A stretch of DNA of 64,000 nt from Streptomyces sp. WAC05374. Lineage in GTDB: Bacteria; Actinomycetota; Actinomycetes; Streptomycetales; Streptomycetaceae. The notes under the pieces were generated by a model. That model saw nothing but the letters and a program-made list of their open reading frames with translations. It was not told the origin of the DNA and searched no databases. Below, in pieces: positions 26,723 to 35,653 of the stretch; within the stretch, counting starts at the first letter, position 1, and every line of letters begins with the position of its first letter. The position numbers were made by a program, and so were the translations under genes. The DNA lies in assembly GCF_004353505.1 (NCBI RefSeq), contig NZ_SMNQ01000002.1:434001-498000 (forward strand), read 5' to 3'.

Positions 26723-28186
26723 TCAGCCGAGGGCGCCCACGCGGTCGCGGTAGGTGCGCACCGCGGTGGCGTCCCGGTAGGGCTCCAGGCGGCGCTCGAA
26801 GTCGCGTACGTACTCCACGGCACGCGCGGAGCGCATCTCGGAGGCCTGCTGGGCGGCCTCCGCGCCGAGCGCGCACGCCTGGTCCAGCTCGCCCAGCCCG
26901 AGCCGGGCGGTGGCGAGGACGACGCGGCAGAAGAGGCGGCTGCGGGCGAACGCCGGGGCGCGAAGCTGGAGGGAGCGTTCCGCGTGCTGCGCGGCGGCCC
27001 GGTACTGCTGGAGGTCGCGGTGGCAGTGTCCGAAGTCGTCGGCGAGCTGTGCCTCGTCGAAGAACCGCGCCCAGTGGGGCACGTCGTCGCCGGGCCGGGC
27101 GCCGTCGAGCGCCCGCTCGGCGCGTACGAGGGAGGAGGTGCACGCCCGCACCTCGCCGAGCACGGCGTGGCCGCGCGCCTCGACCGCGTGCAGCATCGCC
27201 TGGACCACGGGCGGGGCGGAGGAGCCGACGCCCTGCTGGGCGACGCGCGCGAGCTGCACGGCCTCGCGCCCGTGGCCGAGGTAGACGGCCTGGCGGCTCA
27301 TGGTGATCAGGACGTAGCTGCCGTAGGCCCGGTCCCCGGCGGCCTGGGCCAGCCGCAGCGCCTGCACGAAGTACCGCTGGGCGAGGCCGTGGGCGGCGAT
27401 GTCGTACGAGGTCCAGCCGGCCAGCCGGGTCAGGTCGGCGGCCGCGGCGAACAGCCGGCGCCCGACGGTCTCGCCGTACACGCCGCGCAGCATCGGCTCG
27501 GCCTCGTGCTCGAGGTACCGGACGAGCGCCTGGCGGGCGTGTCCGCCGCCGTAGGCGTGGTCCAGGGTGCGGAACAGCTCGCCCACGGACCGGAGGGCGG
27601 CGATGTCGCCGCCGGAGACGCGCTGGCCGGGGCCTCGGTCGGTGGTGCGCTGGCGCGGCACGGAGGGGACGGGGCCCGCGGTGGGGCGTCCCTGGGCGGG
27701 GACGCGGGGCTCGGGGGCGGGCGGCGGGTCGCCCCGGCCGACGCGCTCGTCGGCGCGGCCGATCAGCCAGTCGCGGCTGGGGACGACGAGGCCCGCCGGG
27801 GTGAAGGCGATCTTGCGGAGCTCGGCGTGGCTGCCGGAGTCCTTGCGCCACAGTCCGCTGACGATGTCGACGGCTTCCTCGGGCGTGGCGGCGAACTCGA
27901 GCCCGGCGTAGACCGGTGCGCACGCGTCCAGGCCCAGGTCCTGGGCGGACAGCCGGCGCCCGAGGCGGCGCGTGAAGACCTCGGCGATCAGCGCGGGCGT
28001 GGTGCCGCGGGGCTGCTGCCCGCGCAGCCAGCGGGTCACCGAGGTCTTGTCGTACCGCAGGTCCAGGCCGTGTTCGAGGCCGAGCTGGTCGACGCGTCTG
28101 GCCAGGCCGGCGTTGGAGAACCCGGCTTCGGCGATGAGGGCGGCGAGCTGGCGGTTGGGGGTGCGCTGCGGGGGGCGATCCGTCAT
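26723..28186 (-). CDS. Large HTH/TPR-type regulatory protein (NsdA-like)
   Basis: A 487-residue protein with an N-terminal helix-turn-helix-like region (NRQLAALIAEAGFSNAGLAR, then DKTSVTRWLRGQQPRGTTP), a Pro/Arg-rich linker at about 150-190 and a C-terminal all-helical TPR-like half (AQRYFVQALRLAQAAGDRAY, HWARFFDEAQLADDFGHCHR). This organisation matches the NsdA/NsdB-type regulators of Streptomyces that repress development and antibiotic production; equating it with any of them would be a guess. ATG 28186 chosen. Divergent from lipB; the 272-bp gap between them shows no further gene. Confidence 0.75.
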   Translation of the reverse strand: MTDRPPQRTPNRQLAALIAEAGFSNAGLARRVDQLGLEHGLDLRYDKTSVTRWLRGQQPRGTTPALIAEVFTRRLGRRLSAQDLGLDACAPVYAGLEFAATPEEAVDIVSGLWRKDSGSHAELRKIAFTPAGLVVPSRDWLIGRADERVGRGDPPPAPEPRVPAQGRPTAGPVPSVPRQRTTDRGPGQRVSGGDIAALRSVGELFRTLDHAYGGGHARQALVRYLEHEAEPMLRGVYGETVGRRLFAAAADLTRLAGWTSYDIAAHGLAQRYFVQALRLAQAAGDRAYGSYVLITMSRQAVYLGHGREAVQLARVAQQGVGSSAPPVVQAMLHAVEARGHAVLGEVRACTSSLVRAERALDGARPGDDVPHWARFFDEAQLADDFGHCHRDLQQYRAAAQHAERSLQLRAPAFARSRLFCRVVLATARLGLGELDQACALGAEAAQQASEMRSARAVEYVRDFERRLEPYRDATAVRTYRDRVGALG

Positions 28187-28458
28187 CGGCTGTGCGGTCT
28201 CCTGCCTTGCCTTCTGGGCCGGGGTGCAGACCCCCTTGGAACGGCGCGAATTTAACTGCCCCCGACGTCCGGACTGCCACCTTCGACCCACATTCATCCG
28301 ATCGTGTGAGGATTGGGGTCACCGCTGACGCGTGTCGCCGCCGTCCCCGTGGGAACGCACCTGCCCGCCCGTGGTCCCCGGCGCCGCCGTACAGTGGCAT
28401 GGCGCGCGATGAATGCAGGCTGCAAGGTTCCGGCGCAGGGTTCTAGGGAGGCGTTGCC

Positions 28459-29298
28459 GTGAGTGAGCTGCGATTCGTCCATGTGGGCTTCGGCTCGGAC
28501 GCGGTCGAGTACCAGCGGGCGTGGGACAGGCAGCGCGAGGTCCACGCCGCCCGGTTCGCGGACGAGATCCCGGACACCTGCCTGCTGCTGGAGCACACGC
28601 CGGTGTATACGGCCGGGCGGCGCACGGAGGACAGCGAGCGGCCCCTGGACGGTACGCCGGTCATCGACGTGGACCGTGGCGGCAAGATCACCTGGCACGG
28701 CCCCGGCCAGCTCGTCGGCTATCCGATCATGAAGCTCCCGCGCCCGGTGGACGTCGTGGCGCACGTGCGCCGCCTGGAGGAGGCGCTGATCCGCACGGCG
28801 GCGGACTTCGGCGTGGAGACCACCCGGATCGAGGGCCGCAGCGGCGTGTGGGTGCTCGGCGATCCGGTGGAGCAGCGCCCGTCGCTGGGCGGCCTGTCGC
28901 TGGACTTCGACCCGCGCCTGCACGACGAGGAGTTCGACGCCCGGCTGAACGGGCCGGAGTACGCCCCGTCCAACGCGGGCCAGCGCCGCGAGGACCGCAA
29001 GCTGGCGGCGATCGGCATCCGGGTGGCCAAGGGCGTCACGATGCACGGCTTCTCGCTGAACGTGAACCCGGACAACACCTGGTTCGACCGGATCGTGCCG
29101 TGCGGCATCCGGGACGCGGGCGTCACGTCGCTCTCGGAGGAGGTGGGACGGGAGGTGACGATCGCCGAGGTGCTGCCGGTGGTGGAGCGGCACCTGCGGG
29201 ACGTCCTGGAGAACGCCGAGCTCAAGCCCCGTGAGATCGAGCGCGACGCGGAGCCCGCCGGCCCCGCCGCGCCCGCCGAAGCCGTCGCGACCGCCTAG
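28459..29298 (+). CDS. lipB: LipB, lipoyl(octanoyl) transferase
   Basis: A 279-residue enzyme that moves octanoyl from acyl carrier protein to the lipoyl lysine of E2 and GcvH. Diagnostic blocks are [36 protein letters not shown] (Lys) and [13 protein letters not shown], which holds the catalytic Cys. It is longer than the usual 210-240 residues because of an insert around residues 140-180 ([20 protein letters not shown] region) and an Ala/Pro/Glu tail. GTG 28459 has GGAGG 10 bp upstream. lipA follows after 138 bp; both supply lipoate to the sucB product. Confidence 0.95.
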   Translation: MSELRFVHVGFGSDAVEYQRAWDRQREVHAARFADEIPDTCLLLEHTPVYTAGRRTEDSERPLDGTPVIDVDRGGKITWHGPGQLVGYPIMKLPRPVDVVAHVRRLEEALIRTAADFGVETTRIEGRSGVWVLGDPVEQRPSLGGLSLDFDPRLHDEEFDARLNGPEYAPSNAGQRREDRKLAAIGIRVAKGVTMHGFSLNVNPDNTWFDRIVPCGIRDAGVTSLSEEVGREVTIAEVLPVVERHLRDVLENAELKPREIERDAEPAGPAAPAEAVATA

Positions 29299-29436
29299 GC
29301 ACCGCCCGGGTACCGCATGGGAATGCGCCTGTCTGGCCAGAGGTTGGCCAGGCGTAACGACAGCCGCCGAGAAGGCCGCACTTTTATCGGGCGTACCCTG
29401 GTGTTCGCCGAGGAATCGAAGCCGTAGGAGCCAGCC

Positions 29437-30390
29437 GTGTCCGCAGTCGCACCCGACGGACGCAAGATGCTGCGCCTGGAGGTCCGGAACAGCCAGACCC
29501 CCATCGAGCGCAAGCCCGAGTGGATCAAGACCCGGGCGAAGATGGGCCCCGAGTACAACCAGCTCCAGAAGCTGGTGAAGAGCGAGGGACTGCACACGGT
29601 CTGCCAGGAGGCGGGCTGTCCGAACATCTTCGAGTGCTGGGAGGACCGCGAGGCGACCTTCCTCATCGGTGGTGACCAGTGCACCCGGCGCTGTGACTTC
29701 TGCCAGATCGACACGGGCAAGCCGCAGGCCCTGGACCGGGACGAGCCGCGCCGCGTGGGCGAGTCGGTCGTCACGATGGACCTGAACTACGCCACGATCA
29801 CCGGCGTCGCCCGCGACGACCTGGAGGACGGCGGCGCCTGGCTGTACGCGGAGACCGTGCGCCAGATCCACGCGATGACGGCGGACCGCGAGGGCGGCCA
29901 CACCAAGGTCGAGCTCCTGATCCCCGACTTCAACGCGGTGCCCGAGCAGCTCGCCGAGGTCTTCTCCTCCCGCCCCGAGGTGCTGGCGCACAACGTCGAG
30001 ACGGTGCCGCGCATCTTCAAGCGCATCCGCCCCGGTTTCCGTTACGAGCGCTCGCTGGAGGTCATCACCAAGGCCCGCGAGGCCGGTCTGGTGACCAAGT
30101 CGAACCTCATCCTCGGCATGGGCGAGACCCGCGAGGAGGTCAGCGAGGCGCTCCAGCACCTGCACGACGCGGGTTGCGAGCTGATCACGATCACCCAGTA
30201 CCTGCGCCCCTCGGTGCGCCACCACCCGGTGGAGCGGTGGGTCAAGCCGCAGGAGTTCGTGGAGCTGCAGGAGGAGGCGGTCGAGATCGGCTTCTCCGGT
30301 GTGATGTCCGGCCCGCTGGTCCGCTCCTCCTACCGCGCCGGCCGCCTGTTCCAGCAGGCGATGGAGCGGCGCAGCCAGGCAGCGGCGTAG
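29437..30390 (+). CDS. lipA: LipA, lipoyl synthase (radical SAM)
   Basis: A 317-residue radical-SAM enzyme inserting two sulfurs into the octanoyl chain. The SAM-cluster motif [11 protein letters not shown] is at about residues 82-92 and the auxiliary cluster cysteines are in [13 protein letters not shown] (C-x4-C-x5-C). The C-terminal RSSYRA motif, whose Ser ligates the auxiliary cluster, is also present ([11 protein letters not shown]). Length and motifs are complete. GTG 29437 follows AGGAG. Confidence 0.97.
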   Translation: MSAVAPDGRKMLRLEVRNSQTPIERKPEWIKTRAKMGPEYNQLQKLVKSEGLHTVCQEAGCPNIFECWEDREATFLIGGDQCTRRCDFCQIDTGKPQALDRDEPRRVGESVVTMDLNYATITGVARDDLEDGGAWLYAETVRQIHAMTADREGGHTKVELLIPDFNAVPEQLAEVFSSRPEVLAHNVETVPRIFKRIRPGFRYERSLEVITKAREAGLVTKSNLILGMGETREEVSEALQHLHDAGCELITITQYLRPSVRHHPVERWVKPQEFVELQEEAVEIGFSGVMSGPLVRSSYRAGRLFQQAMERRSQAAA

Positions 30391-30445
30391 GTCGAGGGTC
30401 CGCGCACTGTGTGAATCGGCGCACAAGCGGCTCCGGGCGTGCTGA

Positions 30446-30490
30446 CGCGGCCCGTGCGTGCCCCCAGGTGAGGGGCGTGCACGGGCCGCG
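30446..30490 (+). terminator. Hairpin terminator after lipA
   Basis: Two 19-nt arms with two central mismatches (arms begin CGCGGCCCGTGC and end GCACGGGCCGCG), 7-nt loop, starting 55 bp after lipA. No T-tract. Confidence 0.65.
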
Positions 30491-30528
30491 CCCGCGTTCG
30501 GGCCCGCGCGCCGGGGTTTCATCGGCGT

Positions 30529-30557
30529 TTGACCGGTCGGTCACGCCCTGGTAACAC
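30529..30557 (+). promoter_or_regulatory. Possible promoter for the small gene at 30664
   Basis: TTGACC (30529-30534) and TAACAC (30552-30557) are separated by 17 bp. The -35 box is good and the -10 box weak. The transcript leader to the ATG would be about 100 nt. Confidence 0.4.
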
Positions 30558-30663
30558 CAATCAGTGACGATGCTTGTACGCCTCGCGCACGCGCCGCCGC
30601 GTGCACGGAGCGCGCATCACTCCCCCACTCCCGCCGTACCCGCTCTCAGGGAGGACCCCCGAC

Positions 30664-30933
30664 ATGCAGTCCGCGACTCCGCAGGGACGCAAGGCAGAGC
30701 AGACGCGCCGGACGCACCCCGCCCCCGACCTCCGCGAGGTCCGGGCCCATGCCTTCCCGCGGGTCACCGACGCCCTGCGCGCCGTCGAGTCGCTGCTCCT
30801 CAGCAGCGGCCAGCGGACGGCCCGCCGCAACGCCTGGACGTCCGTCCTGGAGGACCGGCGCCGGGCCAGGGACCGGGTGGAGGCTCAGCACGTACTGGAG
30901 GCCGTGGCTGGCCGCGCTTCGCGGGCCACGTAA
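30664..30933 (+). CDS. Small conserved hypothetical protein
   Basis: An 89-residue basic, soluble protein starting MQSATPQGRKAEQTRRTHPA, with a helical C-terminal half (FPRVTDALRAVESLLLSSGQ, ARRNAWTSVLEDRRRARDRV). ATG 30664 is preceded by GGGAGGA. No known domain recognised. Its start is 10 bp upstream-linked to the DUF4191 gene (11 bp between stop and ATG), suggesting an operon. The long heptad-like C-terminus could form a coiled coil; this is inference. Confidence 0.65.
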   Translation: MQSATPQGRKAEQTRRTHPAPDLREVRAHAFPRVTDALRAVESLLLSSGQRTARRNAWTSVLEDRRRARDRVEAQHVLEAVAGRASRAT

Positions 30934-30943
30934 ACTTCACAGC

Positions 30944-31651
30944 ATGGCGAGGAAGGCAAAATCAGACAGCGGTGACGCCGCTGCGAACCCCGGGCGACTG
31001 AAGCAGATCGCTCTGACGTACAAGATGACCCGAAAGGCCGATCCGAAGGTCGGTCTTGTCGTCGCTGGCGTGGGAATCGTCGTCTTCGGCGTCCTCCTCG
31101 CCATCGGCTTCCTGGTCGGGCATCCCATCTACCTGGGCATCCTGGGCTTCCTGCTGGCCTTCCTCGCGATGGCGATCGTCTTCGGGCGCCGCGCCGAGCG
31201 GGCGGCCTTCGGGCAGATGGAGGGCCAGCCGGGCGCTGCGGCCGCCGTCCTGCAGAACGTGGGCCGCGGCTGGACGACCACTCCGGCGGTGGCGATGAAC
31301 CGCAACCAGGACGTGGTGCACCGCGCGGTCGGCAAGGCCGGCATCGTCCTGGTCGCCGAGGGCAACCCGAACCGGCTCAAGACGCTGCTGGCGGCCGAGA
31401 AGAAGAAGATGGCCCGCATCGCGGTCGACGTACCGGTGCACGACATCATCGTCGGCAACGGCGAGGGCCAGGTGCCGCTGAAGAAGGTCCGCACGACCAT
31501 GCTGAAGCTGCCCCGGGTGCTCTCCGGCCCGCAGGTGACGGCGGCCAACGACCGGCTGCGCGCCATGGGCGACCTGATGAGCAACATGCCGCTGCCCAAG
31601 GGCCCGATGCCGAAGGGCATGCGGATGCCGCGCGGCGGCAAGATGCGCTAG
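30944..31651 (+). CDS. DUF4191 membrane protein
   Basis: A 235-residue protein with two adjacent membrane helices (VGLVVAGVGIVVFGVLLAIG and IYLGILGFLLAFLAMAIVF, residues about 40-85) and a cytosolic C-terminal domain (GQMEGQPGAAAAVLQNVGRG, KAGIVLVAEGNPNRLKTLLA) ending in a Met/Pro/Lys-rich tail. This is the actinobacterial DUF4191 family, conserved beside lipA in many Streptomyces and mycobacteria but of unknown function. The conserved neighbourhood with lipoate genes is a recurrent one. A strong terminator follows. Confidence 0.88.
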   Translation: MARKAKSDSGDAAANPGRLKQIALTYKMTRKADPKVGLVVAGVGIVVFGVLLAIGFLVGHPIYLGILGFLLAFLAMAIVFGRRAERAAFGQMEGQPGAAAAVLQNVGRGWTTTPAVAMNRNQDVVHRAVGKAGIVLVAEGNPNRLKTLLAAEKKKMARIAVDVPVHDIIVGNGEGQVPLKKVRTTMLKLPRVLSGPQVTAANDRLRAMGDLMSNMPLPKGPMPKGMRMPRGGKMR

Positions 31652-31663
31652 GCGTGACGCGTA

Positions 31664-31712
31664 CGCAGAGGGGCGCCCCGCCGGTGATCCACCGGCGGGG
31701 CGCCCCTCTGCG
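31664..31712. terminator. Long bidirectional terminator between convergent genes
   Basis: A perfect inverted repeat with two 23-nt arms (starting CGCAGAGGGGCGCCCC) and a 3-nt centre, placed 12 bp from both the DUF4191 stop and the RDD gene stop. It can serve both strands. Confidence 0.9.
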
Positions 31713-31724
31713 TTCGTCCGGCTC

Positions 31725-32192
31725 CTAGCCGCGTACCTGGACGGCGCGCGCGAGGCGGTCGTGCAGTCCGCGCCCGTCGCGGTCCCAGATGAGCGCGGGG
31801 ATGGCCAGGCACAGCAGCACGCTGCGCACCAGGACGCGGCCGAGGCCGAGCCGCTCGCCGTCGACGGAGATGACGCGCAGCCCCAGCAGCCGCTTACCCG
31901 GCGTGCTGCCGATCGTGCCCACCGTGAGGACGTTGAGCACGAGGAGGACGAGCACGGCCCAGTTGCCCGCGCTGTTCCAGTCACCCGGTGCGATCAGGCC
32001 GTATGCGATCACCATGCACAGGGTCCAGTCCAGGAACAGGGCGCCGAAGCGGCGTCCGAGGGGGGCGGCGGAACCCGGCCCCTCCTGCGGCAGGCCGAGC
32101 CGCTGACCCCGGTAGCCGAAGTCGGCGCCCATCTCCTCGGCGGCCGCGCGTGGCCCGGAGAGCCACGATCCGATTGCTTGCCTGTTGTCCAC
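31725..32192 (-). CDS. RDD-family membrane protein
   Basis: A 155-residue protein with the RDD features: RRFGALFLDWTLCMVIAYG (Arg and Asp in first helix), a second helix WAVLVLLVLNVLTVGTIG, the conserved STPGKRLLGLRVI and a third helix near VRSVLLCLAIPAL. RDD proteins are small membrane proteins of unknown or transport function. The soluble N-terminal 45 residues (MDNRQAIGSWLSGPRAAAEE) are typical of the Streptomyces version found next to glnA. Divergent from glnA, sharing the upstream region with the GlnR operator. Confidence 0.88.
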   Translation of the reverse strand: MDNRQAIGSWLSGPRAAAEEMGADFGYRGQRLGLPQEGPGSAAPLGRRFGALFLDWTLCMVIAYGLIAPGDWNSAGNWAVLVLLVLNVLTVGTIGSTPGKRLLGLRVISVDGERLGLGRVLVRSVLLCLAIPALIWDRDGRGLHDRLARAVQVRG

Positions 32193-32265
32193 CCGACCAC
32201 CGTACTGTGCCCGCTTTCGATCACTTCGACCCGGGTCTGGTCGGGCGGACCGGCGCGCGTGCCGG

Positions 32266-32303
32266 TTAACTTGGTCGAAACAAATGGGTCACGCTTGAGA
32301 AAT
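32266..32303. promoter_or_regulatory. GlnR operator upstream of glnA
   Basis: The published GlnR consensus gTnAc-n6-GaAAc repeated twice is matched in register: TTAAC (32266), GAAAC (32277), GTCAC (32288) and GAAAT (32299), each 6 bp apart. GlnR is the OmpR-type nitrogen regulator that activates glnA under nitrogen limitation. TAGGGT at 32314-32319 may be the -10 of the controlled promoter. Confidence 0.88.
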
Positions 32304-32401
32304 CCCGCGTCCCTAGGGTCAGAACCAGCGTGTGCCACCGCACTGGCCGCACGACCGAGCTACAACCCCGCCCTCCCCCGGGTGGGAGTAGGAGGAGTTG
32401 G

Positions 32402-33811
32402 ATGTTCCAGAACGCCGACGACGTCAAGAAGTACATCGCGGACAACGACGTCAAGATGATCGACGTCCGCTTCTGCGACCTTCCCGGCGTGATGCAGCAC
32501 TTCACGATTCCGGCCACGGCGTTCGACCCGTCCGAGGAGCTGGCCTTCGACGGCTCGTCGATCCGCGGCTTCCAGGCGATCCACGAGTCCGACATGGCGC
32601 TGCGCGCGGACCTGTCGACCGCGCGCCTGGACCCGTTCCGCCGCGACAAGACGCTGAACATCAACTTCTTCATCCACGACCCGATCACGGGCGAGCAGTA
32701 CAGCCGTGACCCGCGCAACATCGCCAAGAAGGCCGAGGCCTACCTCGCCTCCACCGGCATCGCGGACACCGCGTACTTCGGCCCGGAGGCGGAGTTCTAC
32801 GTCTTCGACTCGGTCCGCTTCAACACCTCCGCCAACGAGGGCTTCTACCACATCGACTCCGAGGCCGGCGCCTGGAACACCGGTGCCCTCGAGGACAACC
32901 GCGGCTACAAGGTCCGCTACAAGGGCGGCTACTTCCCGGCCCCGCCGGTCGACCACTTCGCCGACCTGCGCGCCGAGATCTCCCTGGAGCTGGAGAACGT
33001 CGGCCTCCAGGTCGAGCGCCAGCACCACGAGGTCGGCACCGCCGGCCAGGCGGAGATCAACTACAAGTTCAACACGCTGCTCGCCGCGGCCGACGACCTG
33101 ATGCTCTTCAAGTACATCGTGAAGAACGTCGCCTGGCGCAACGGCAAGACCGCGACCTTCATGCCCAAGCCGATCTTCGGTGACAACGGCTCCGGCATGC
33201 ACGTCCACCAGTCGCTGTGGCAGGGCGGCTCCCCGCTCTTCTACGACGAGCAGGGTTACGCGGGCCTCTCGGACACCGCCCGCTACTACATCGGCGGCAT
33301 CCTGAAGCACGCCCCGTCGCTGCTGGCCTTCACCAACCCGACGGTGAACTCGTACCACCGCCTGGTCCCCGGCTTCGAGGCCCCGGTCAACCTGGTCTAC
33401 TCGCAGCGCAACCGCTCCGCCGCGATGCGCATCCCGATCACGGGCTCCAACCCGAAGGCCAAGCGCGTCGAGTTCCGCGCCCCGGACCCGTCCTCCAACC
33501 CGTACCTCGCCTTCTCGGCGCTGCTGCTGGCGGGCCTCGACGGCGTCAAGAACAAGATCGAGCCGGCCGAGCCGATCGACAAGGACCTCTACGAGCTCGC
33601 CCCCGAGGAGCACGCGGGCGTCCCGCAGGTCCCGACCTCCCTCCCCGCGGTCCTCGACGCCCTGGAGGAGGACAACGAGTACCTCCAGGCGGGCGGTGTC
33701 TTCACCTCCGACCTGATCGAGACCTGGATCGACTACAAGCGCACCAACGAGATCGCCCCGATCCAGCTCCGCCCGCACCCGCACGAGTTCGAGCTGTACT
33801 TCGACATCTAG
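32402..33811 (+). CDS. glnA: Glutamine synthetase type I
   Basis: A 469-residue enzyme that makes glutamine from glutamate, ammonia and ATP; it forms dodecamers. The GS signature [17 protein letters not shown] is at about residue 58, the metal-site [10 protein letters not shown] at 129, the ATP-site [16 protein letters not shown] at 259, and [10 protein letters not shown] follows. The adenylylation loop is [19 protein letters not shown] near residue 391, containing the Tyr modified by GlnE in GSI-beta enzymes. ATG 32402 follows GGAGGAG. Controlled by the GlnR boxes upstream. Confidence 0.97.
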   Translation: MFQNADDVKKYIADNDVKMIDVRFCDLPGVMQHFTIPATAFDPSEELAFDGSSIRGFQAIHESDMALRADLSTARLDPFRRDKTLNINFFIHDPITGEQYSRDPRNIAKKAEAYLASTGIADTAYFGPEAEFYVFDSVRFNTSANEGFYHIDSEAGAWNTGALEDNRGYKVRYKGGYFPAPPVDHFADLRAEISLELENVGLQVERQHHEVGTAGQAEINYKFNTLLAAADDLMLFKYIVKNVAWRNGKTATFMPKPIFGDNGSGMHVHQSLWQGGSPLFYDEQGYAGLSDTARYYIGGILKHAPSLLAFTNPTVNSYHRLVPGFEAPVNLVYSQRNRSAAMRIPITGSNPKAKRVEFRAPDPSSNPYLAFSALLLAGLDGVKNKIEPAEPIDKDLYELAPEEHAGVPQVPTSLPAVLDALEEDNEYLQAGGVFTSDLIETWIDYKRTNEIAPIQLRPHPHEFELYFDI

Positions 33812-33859
33812 GATCGCCGCGGGTCAGAGCGGGTTTCCGCTCGCCCGGGCAGTCTGTGG

Positions 33860-33908
33860 GCCGTCGGCCCCCGCTTTTCCCCGCCGGGGAGGAGCGGGGG
33901 CCGACGGC
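33860..33908. terminator. Terminator between glnA and the defence-like operon
   Basis: Perfect 16-nt arms (GCCGTCGGCCCCCGCT and complement) enclose a 17-nt loop that itself contains CCCCGCCGGGG. It ends 17 bp before the stop of the convergent PLD-like gene and can act in both directions. Confidence 0.85.
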
Positions 33909-33925
33909 GTTCACCCGCACCGGTG

Positions 33926-35653
33926 TCAGGCGGGGGCGGGATACGTATCGGCGCGACGCAGAACCACCGTGAGGCCGCGGACACCGACGGTCAGGCCGTC
34001 GTCGTGGCGGTGTGCCGCCCCGAAGTAGGCGTACTCCTCGTCGGAGCGGGCGTTCACCATGCCGGTGTGCTCGTCGTCGACGATCAGCTCGACCGGTACC
34101 TGGTCCTTGGCACCATTGCCCCGCGCGCTCGCGATGGCCGTGGCGTCCTGACACCGGATCGCCACCCGCCGCCACCGGTCCGCCGAGTCGGGGTCGCCGC
34201 TCCAGGCCCACAGGCCGGCGGCGGCCCTGGCGAGCTGTGCCATGAATTCGGAGCCTCCGAGGTGGACGGAGCGTGAGACGTCCGCCGCGGGGGAACCGCA
34301 CCACGCATGGTCACCGACCACGCCTTCCAACGCTCCGCCGTCGCGGTCGAAGAGCAGCAGGCCGGCGCCGCTCCCGGTCGGGCGCCTGACCGGTTTCAGC
34401 AGGTCCCTTCCCTTCCCTCGGGCCGCTTCGTAACCCAGCTTGTTCAGGAGGTTGACGACGCCCTCCGTGGTCGGGTCCCCGTCCGCCGCGCCGTGGAGCA
34501 CATCGACGCGTACGCCCCGCGCCACGGCGCCGTGGACGGCCTCGCTCATCCGGTCGAGTCCGTCCCTCGTGACGACCGGCGAGGAGATAAGGACGTGCCT
34601 CCGCGCCGTGCTGAGCGCCTCCAGGAGAAGGTGGTCGTGCTCCTTCGCCCCGCTGACGGCAGAGAACAGCACCGCTTCGGAGGACAGCGGCGGGTACGTG
34701 TCCTCCGCCCATTCGGGACGTTCCTCGTCCAGCCACGGGAACGCCGGGATCGCGGCGGAGGGCGACGGGCGCGCCGCCGACCCGGGCGACGGCCCACCGC
34801 GCTGGGCAATGAGCAGGGGCGTTATGCGTGGCGCTCCGGCGGTGGCTCCCGCCCTGGGGGCCACGGGAGAGGCGGACGCCACCGGGCTCGGCGGGGTCCC
34901 CGGGGCACCGGGGGCCTGCTCGGCGGTGGCGGTCACGCCCCGCCCGGTGGCCACCACGGCCACCGGGCTCTTCTCCGCGACGTGCTCGAAGGTGACGCCG
35001 CCCTCATCCTCCTCCTGCCGCTGGGCCGCCACGGCGAAGATCTCCGGAGCCAGTGCCTGGTGCCAGCCCCTGGGGAGCCCCACGAGGGACTGCTCGGCGA
35101 GGTCGACGCGGACCGCGACGTACCGCCTGAACGTCACCAGCCGGGGACGGTCGATGCTGCGCACCCACGCGCCACTGGGCCTCGGCAGCAGCTTCTGGAT
35201 CTGGGACTCGTCCAGTGAGGTGCGGAGGATGCGTTCAGGGGTGCAGGGGTTCAGATCGAGCCTGGCCTCCTTCTCCACGACCGTCGGCACCTCGCCCCGG
35301 CGCGCGAGCTGACCGGTCGTGCGGTCGAAGATCACCGTGCACGGGGAGGCGGCCAGCACGGTGACCGACGCGGGATCCTGGCCTGACGTACAGGCCTTCT
35401 GCCCCTCGTCGGTGAGGACGAAAGTGGCCTCCCGCCCGTTCGTGACGGCGACCCAGCCCGCCCCCACGAGGGTGACCACCGCCTCGACCATCAGGCGTTC
35501 ATGCACACGGAACGTGTCGCACAGCGAGGTCAGGGTCACCCCCTCACCGGCGGCGATGGCCTCCAGGACCCGCCTCTCCAGCCGACTGTAGGGGCGGCCC
35601 TGGGCCACCTGGTAGGAGACTCTGAACATGCTGACGGGCACAAGGACGATCAC
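33926..35653 (-). CDS. Winged-helix/PLD-like protein, Mokosh type I-like (MkoB-type), HKD motif degenerate
   Basis: A 575-residue soluble protein starting at GTG 35653, which overlaps the helicase gene stop as GTGA. Residues about 20-85 form a winged helix (RLERRVLEAIAAGEGVTLTS, then FVLTDEGQK). A region of unknown fold follows, then an Ala/Pro-rich linker (about 235-320) and a PLD-like domain (about 325-500) recognisable by ARRHVLISSPVVTRDGLDRM, RGVRVDVLHG and GVVGDHAWCGSP. In active PLD nucleases H-x-K-x4-D follows; here the aligned stretch is G429-A-G431-LLLF-D436, and no HxK occurs elsewhere. Pairing with a kinase-helicase protein is the known type I Mokosh arrangement. Role in phage defence is inferred. 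Confidence 0.78.
   Translation of the reverse strand: MIVLVPVSMFRVSYQVAQGRPYSRLERRVLEAIAAGEGVTLTSLCDTFRVHERLMVEAVVTLVGAGWVAVTNGREATFVLTDEGQKACTSGQDPASVTVLAASPCTVIFDRTTGQLARRGEVPTVVEKEARLDLNPCTPERILRTSLDESQIQKLLPRPSGAWVRSIDRPRLVTFRRYVAVRVDLAEQSLVGLPRGWHQALAPEIFAVAAQRQEEDEGGVTFEHVAEKSPVAVVATGRGVTATAEQAPGAPGTPPSPVASASPVAPRAGATAGAPRITPLLIAQRGGPSPGSAARPSPSAAIPAFPWLDEERPEWAEDTYPPLSSEAVLFSAVSGAKEHDHLLLEALSTARRHVLISSPVVTRDGLDRMSEAVHGAVARGVRVDVLHGAADGDPTTEGVVNLLNKLGYEAARGKGRDLLKPVRRPTGSGAGLLLFDRDGGALEGVVGDHAWCGSPAADVSRSVHLGGSEFMAQLARAAAGLWAWSGDPDSADRWRRVAIRCQDATAIASARGNGAKDQVPVELIVDDEHTGMVNARSDEEYAYFGAAHRHDDGLTVGVRGLTVVLRRADTYPAPA

Noticed and set aside
28294..30522. A long minus-strand open frame over lipB and lipA
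   Set aside because: It mirrors two clear plus-strand genes with intact lipoate motifs; the translated product is low-complexity Leu/Arg/Asp/His-rich. Long antisense frames are normal at this GC content.
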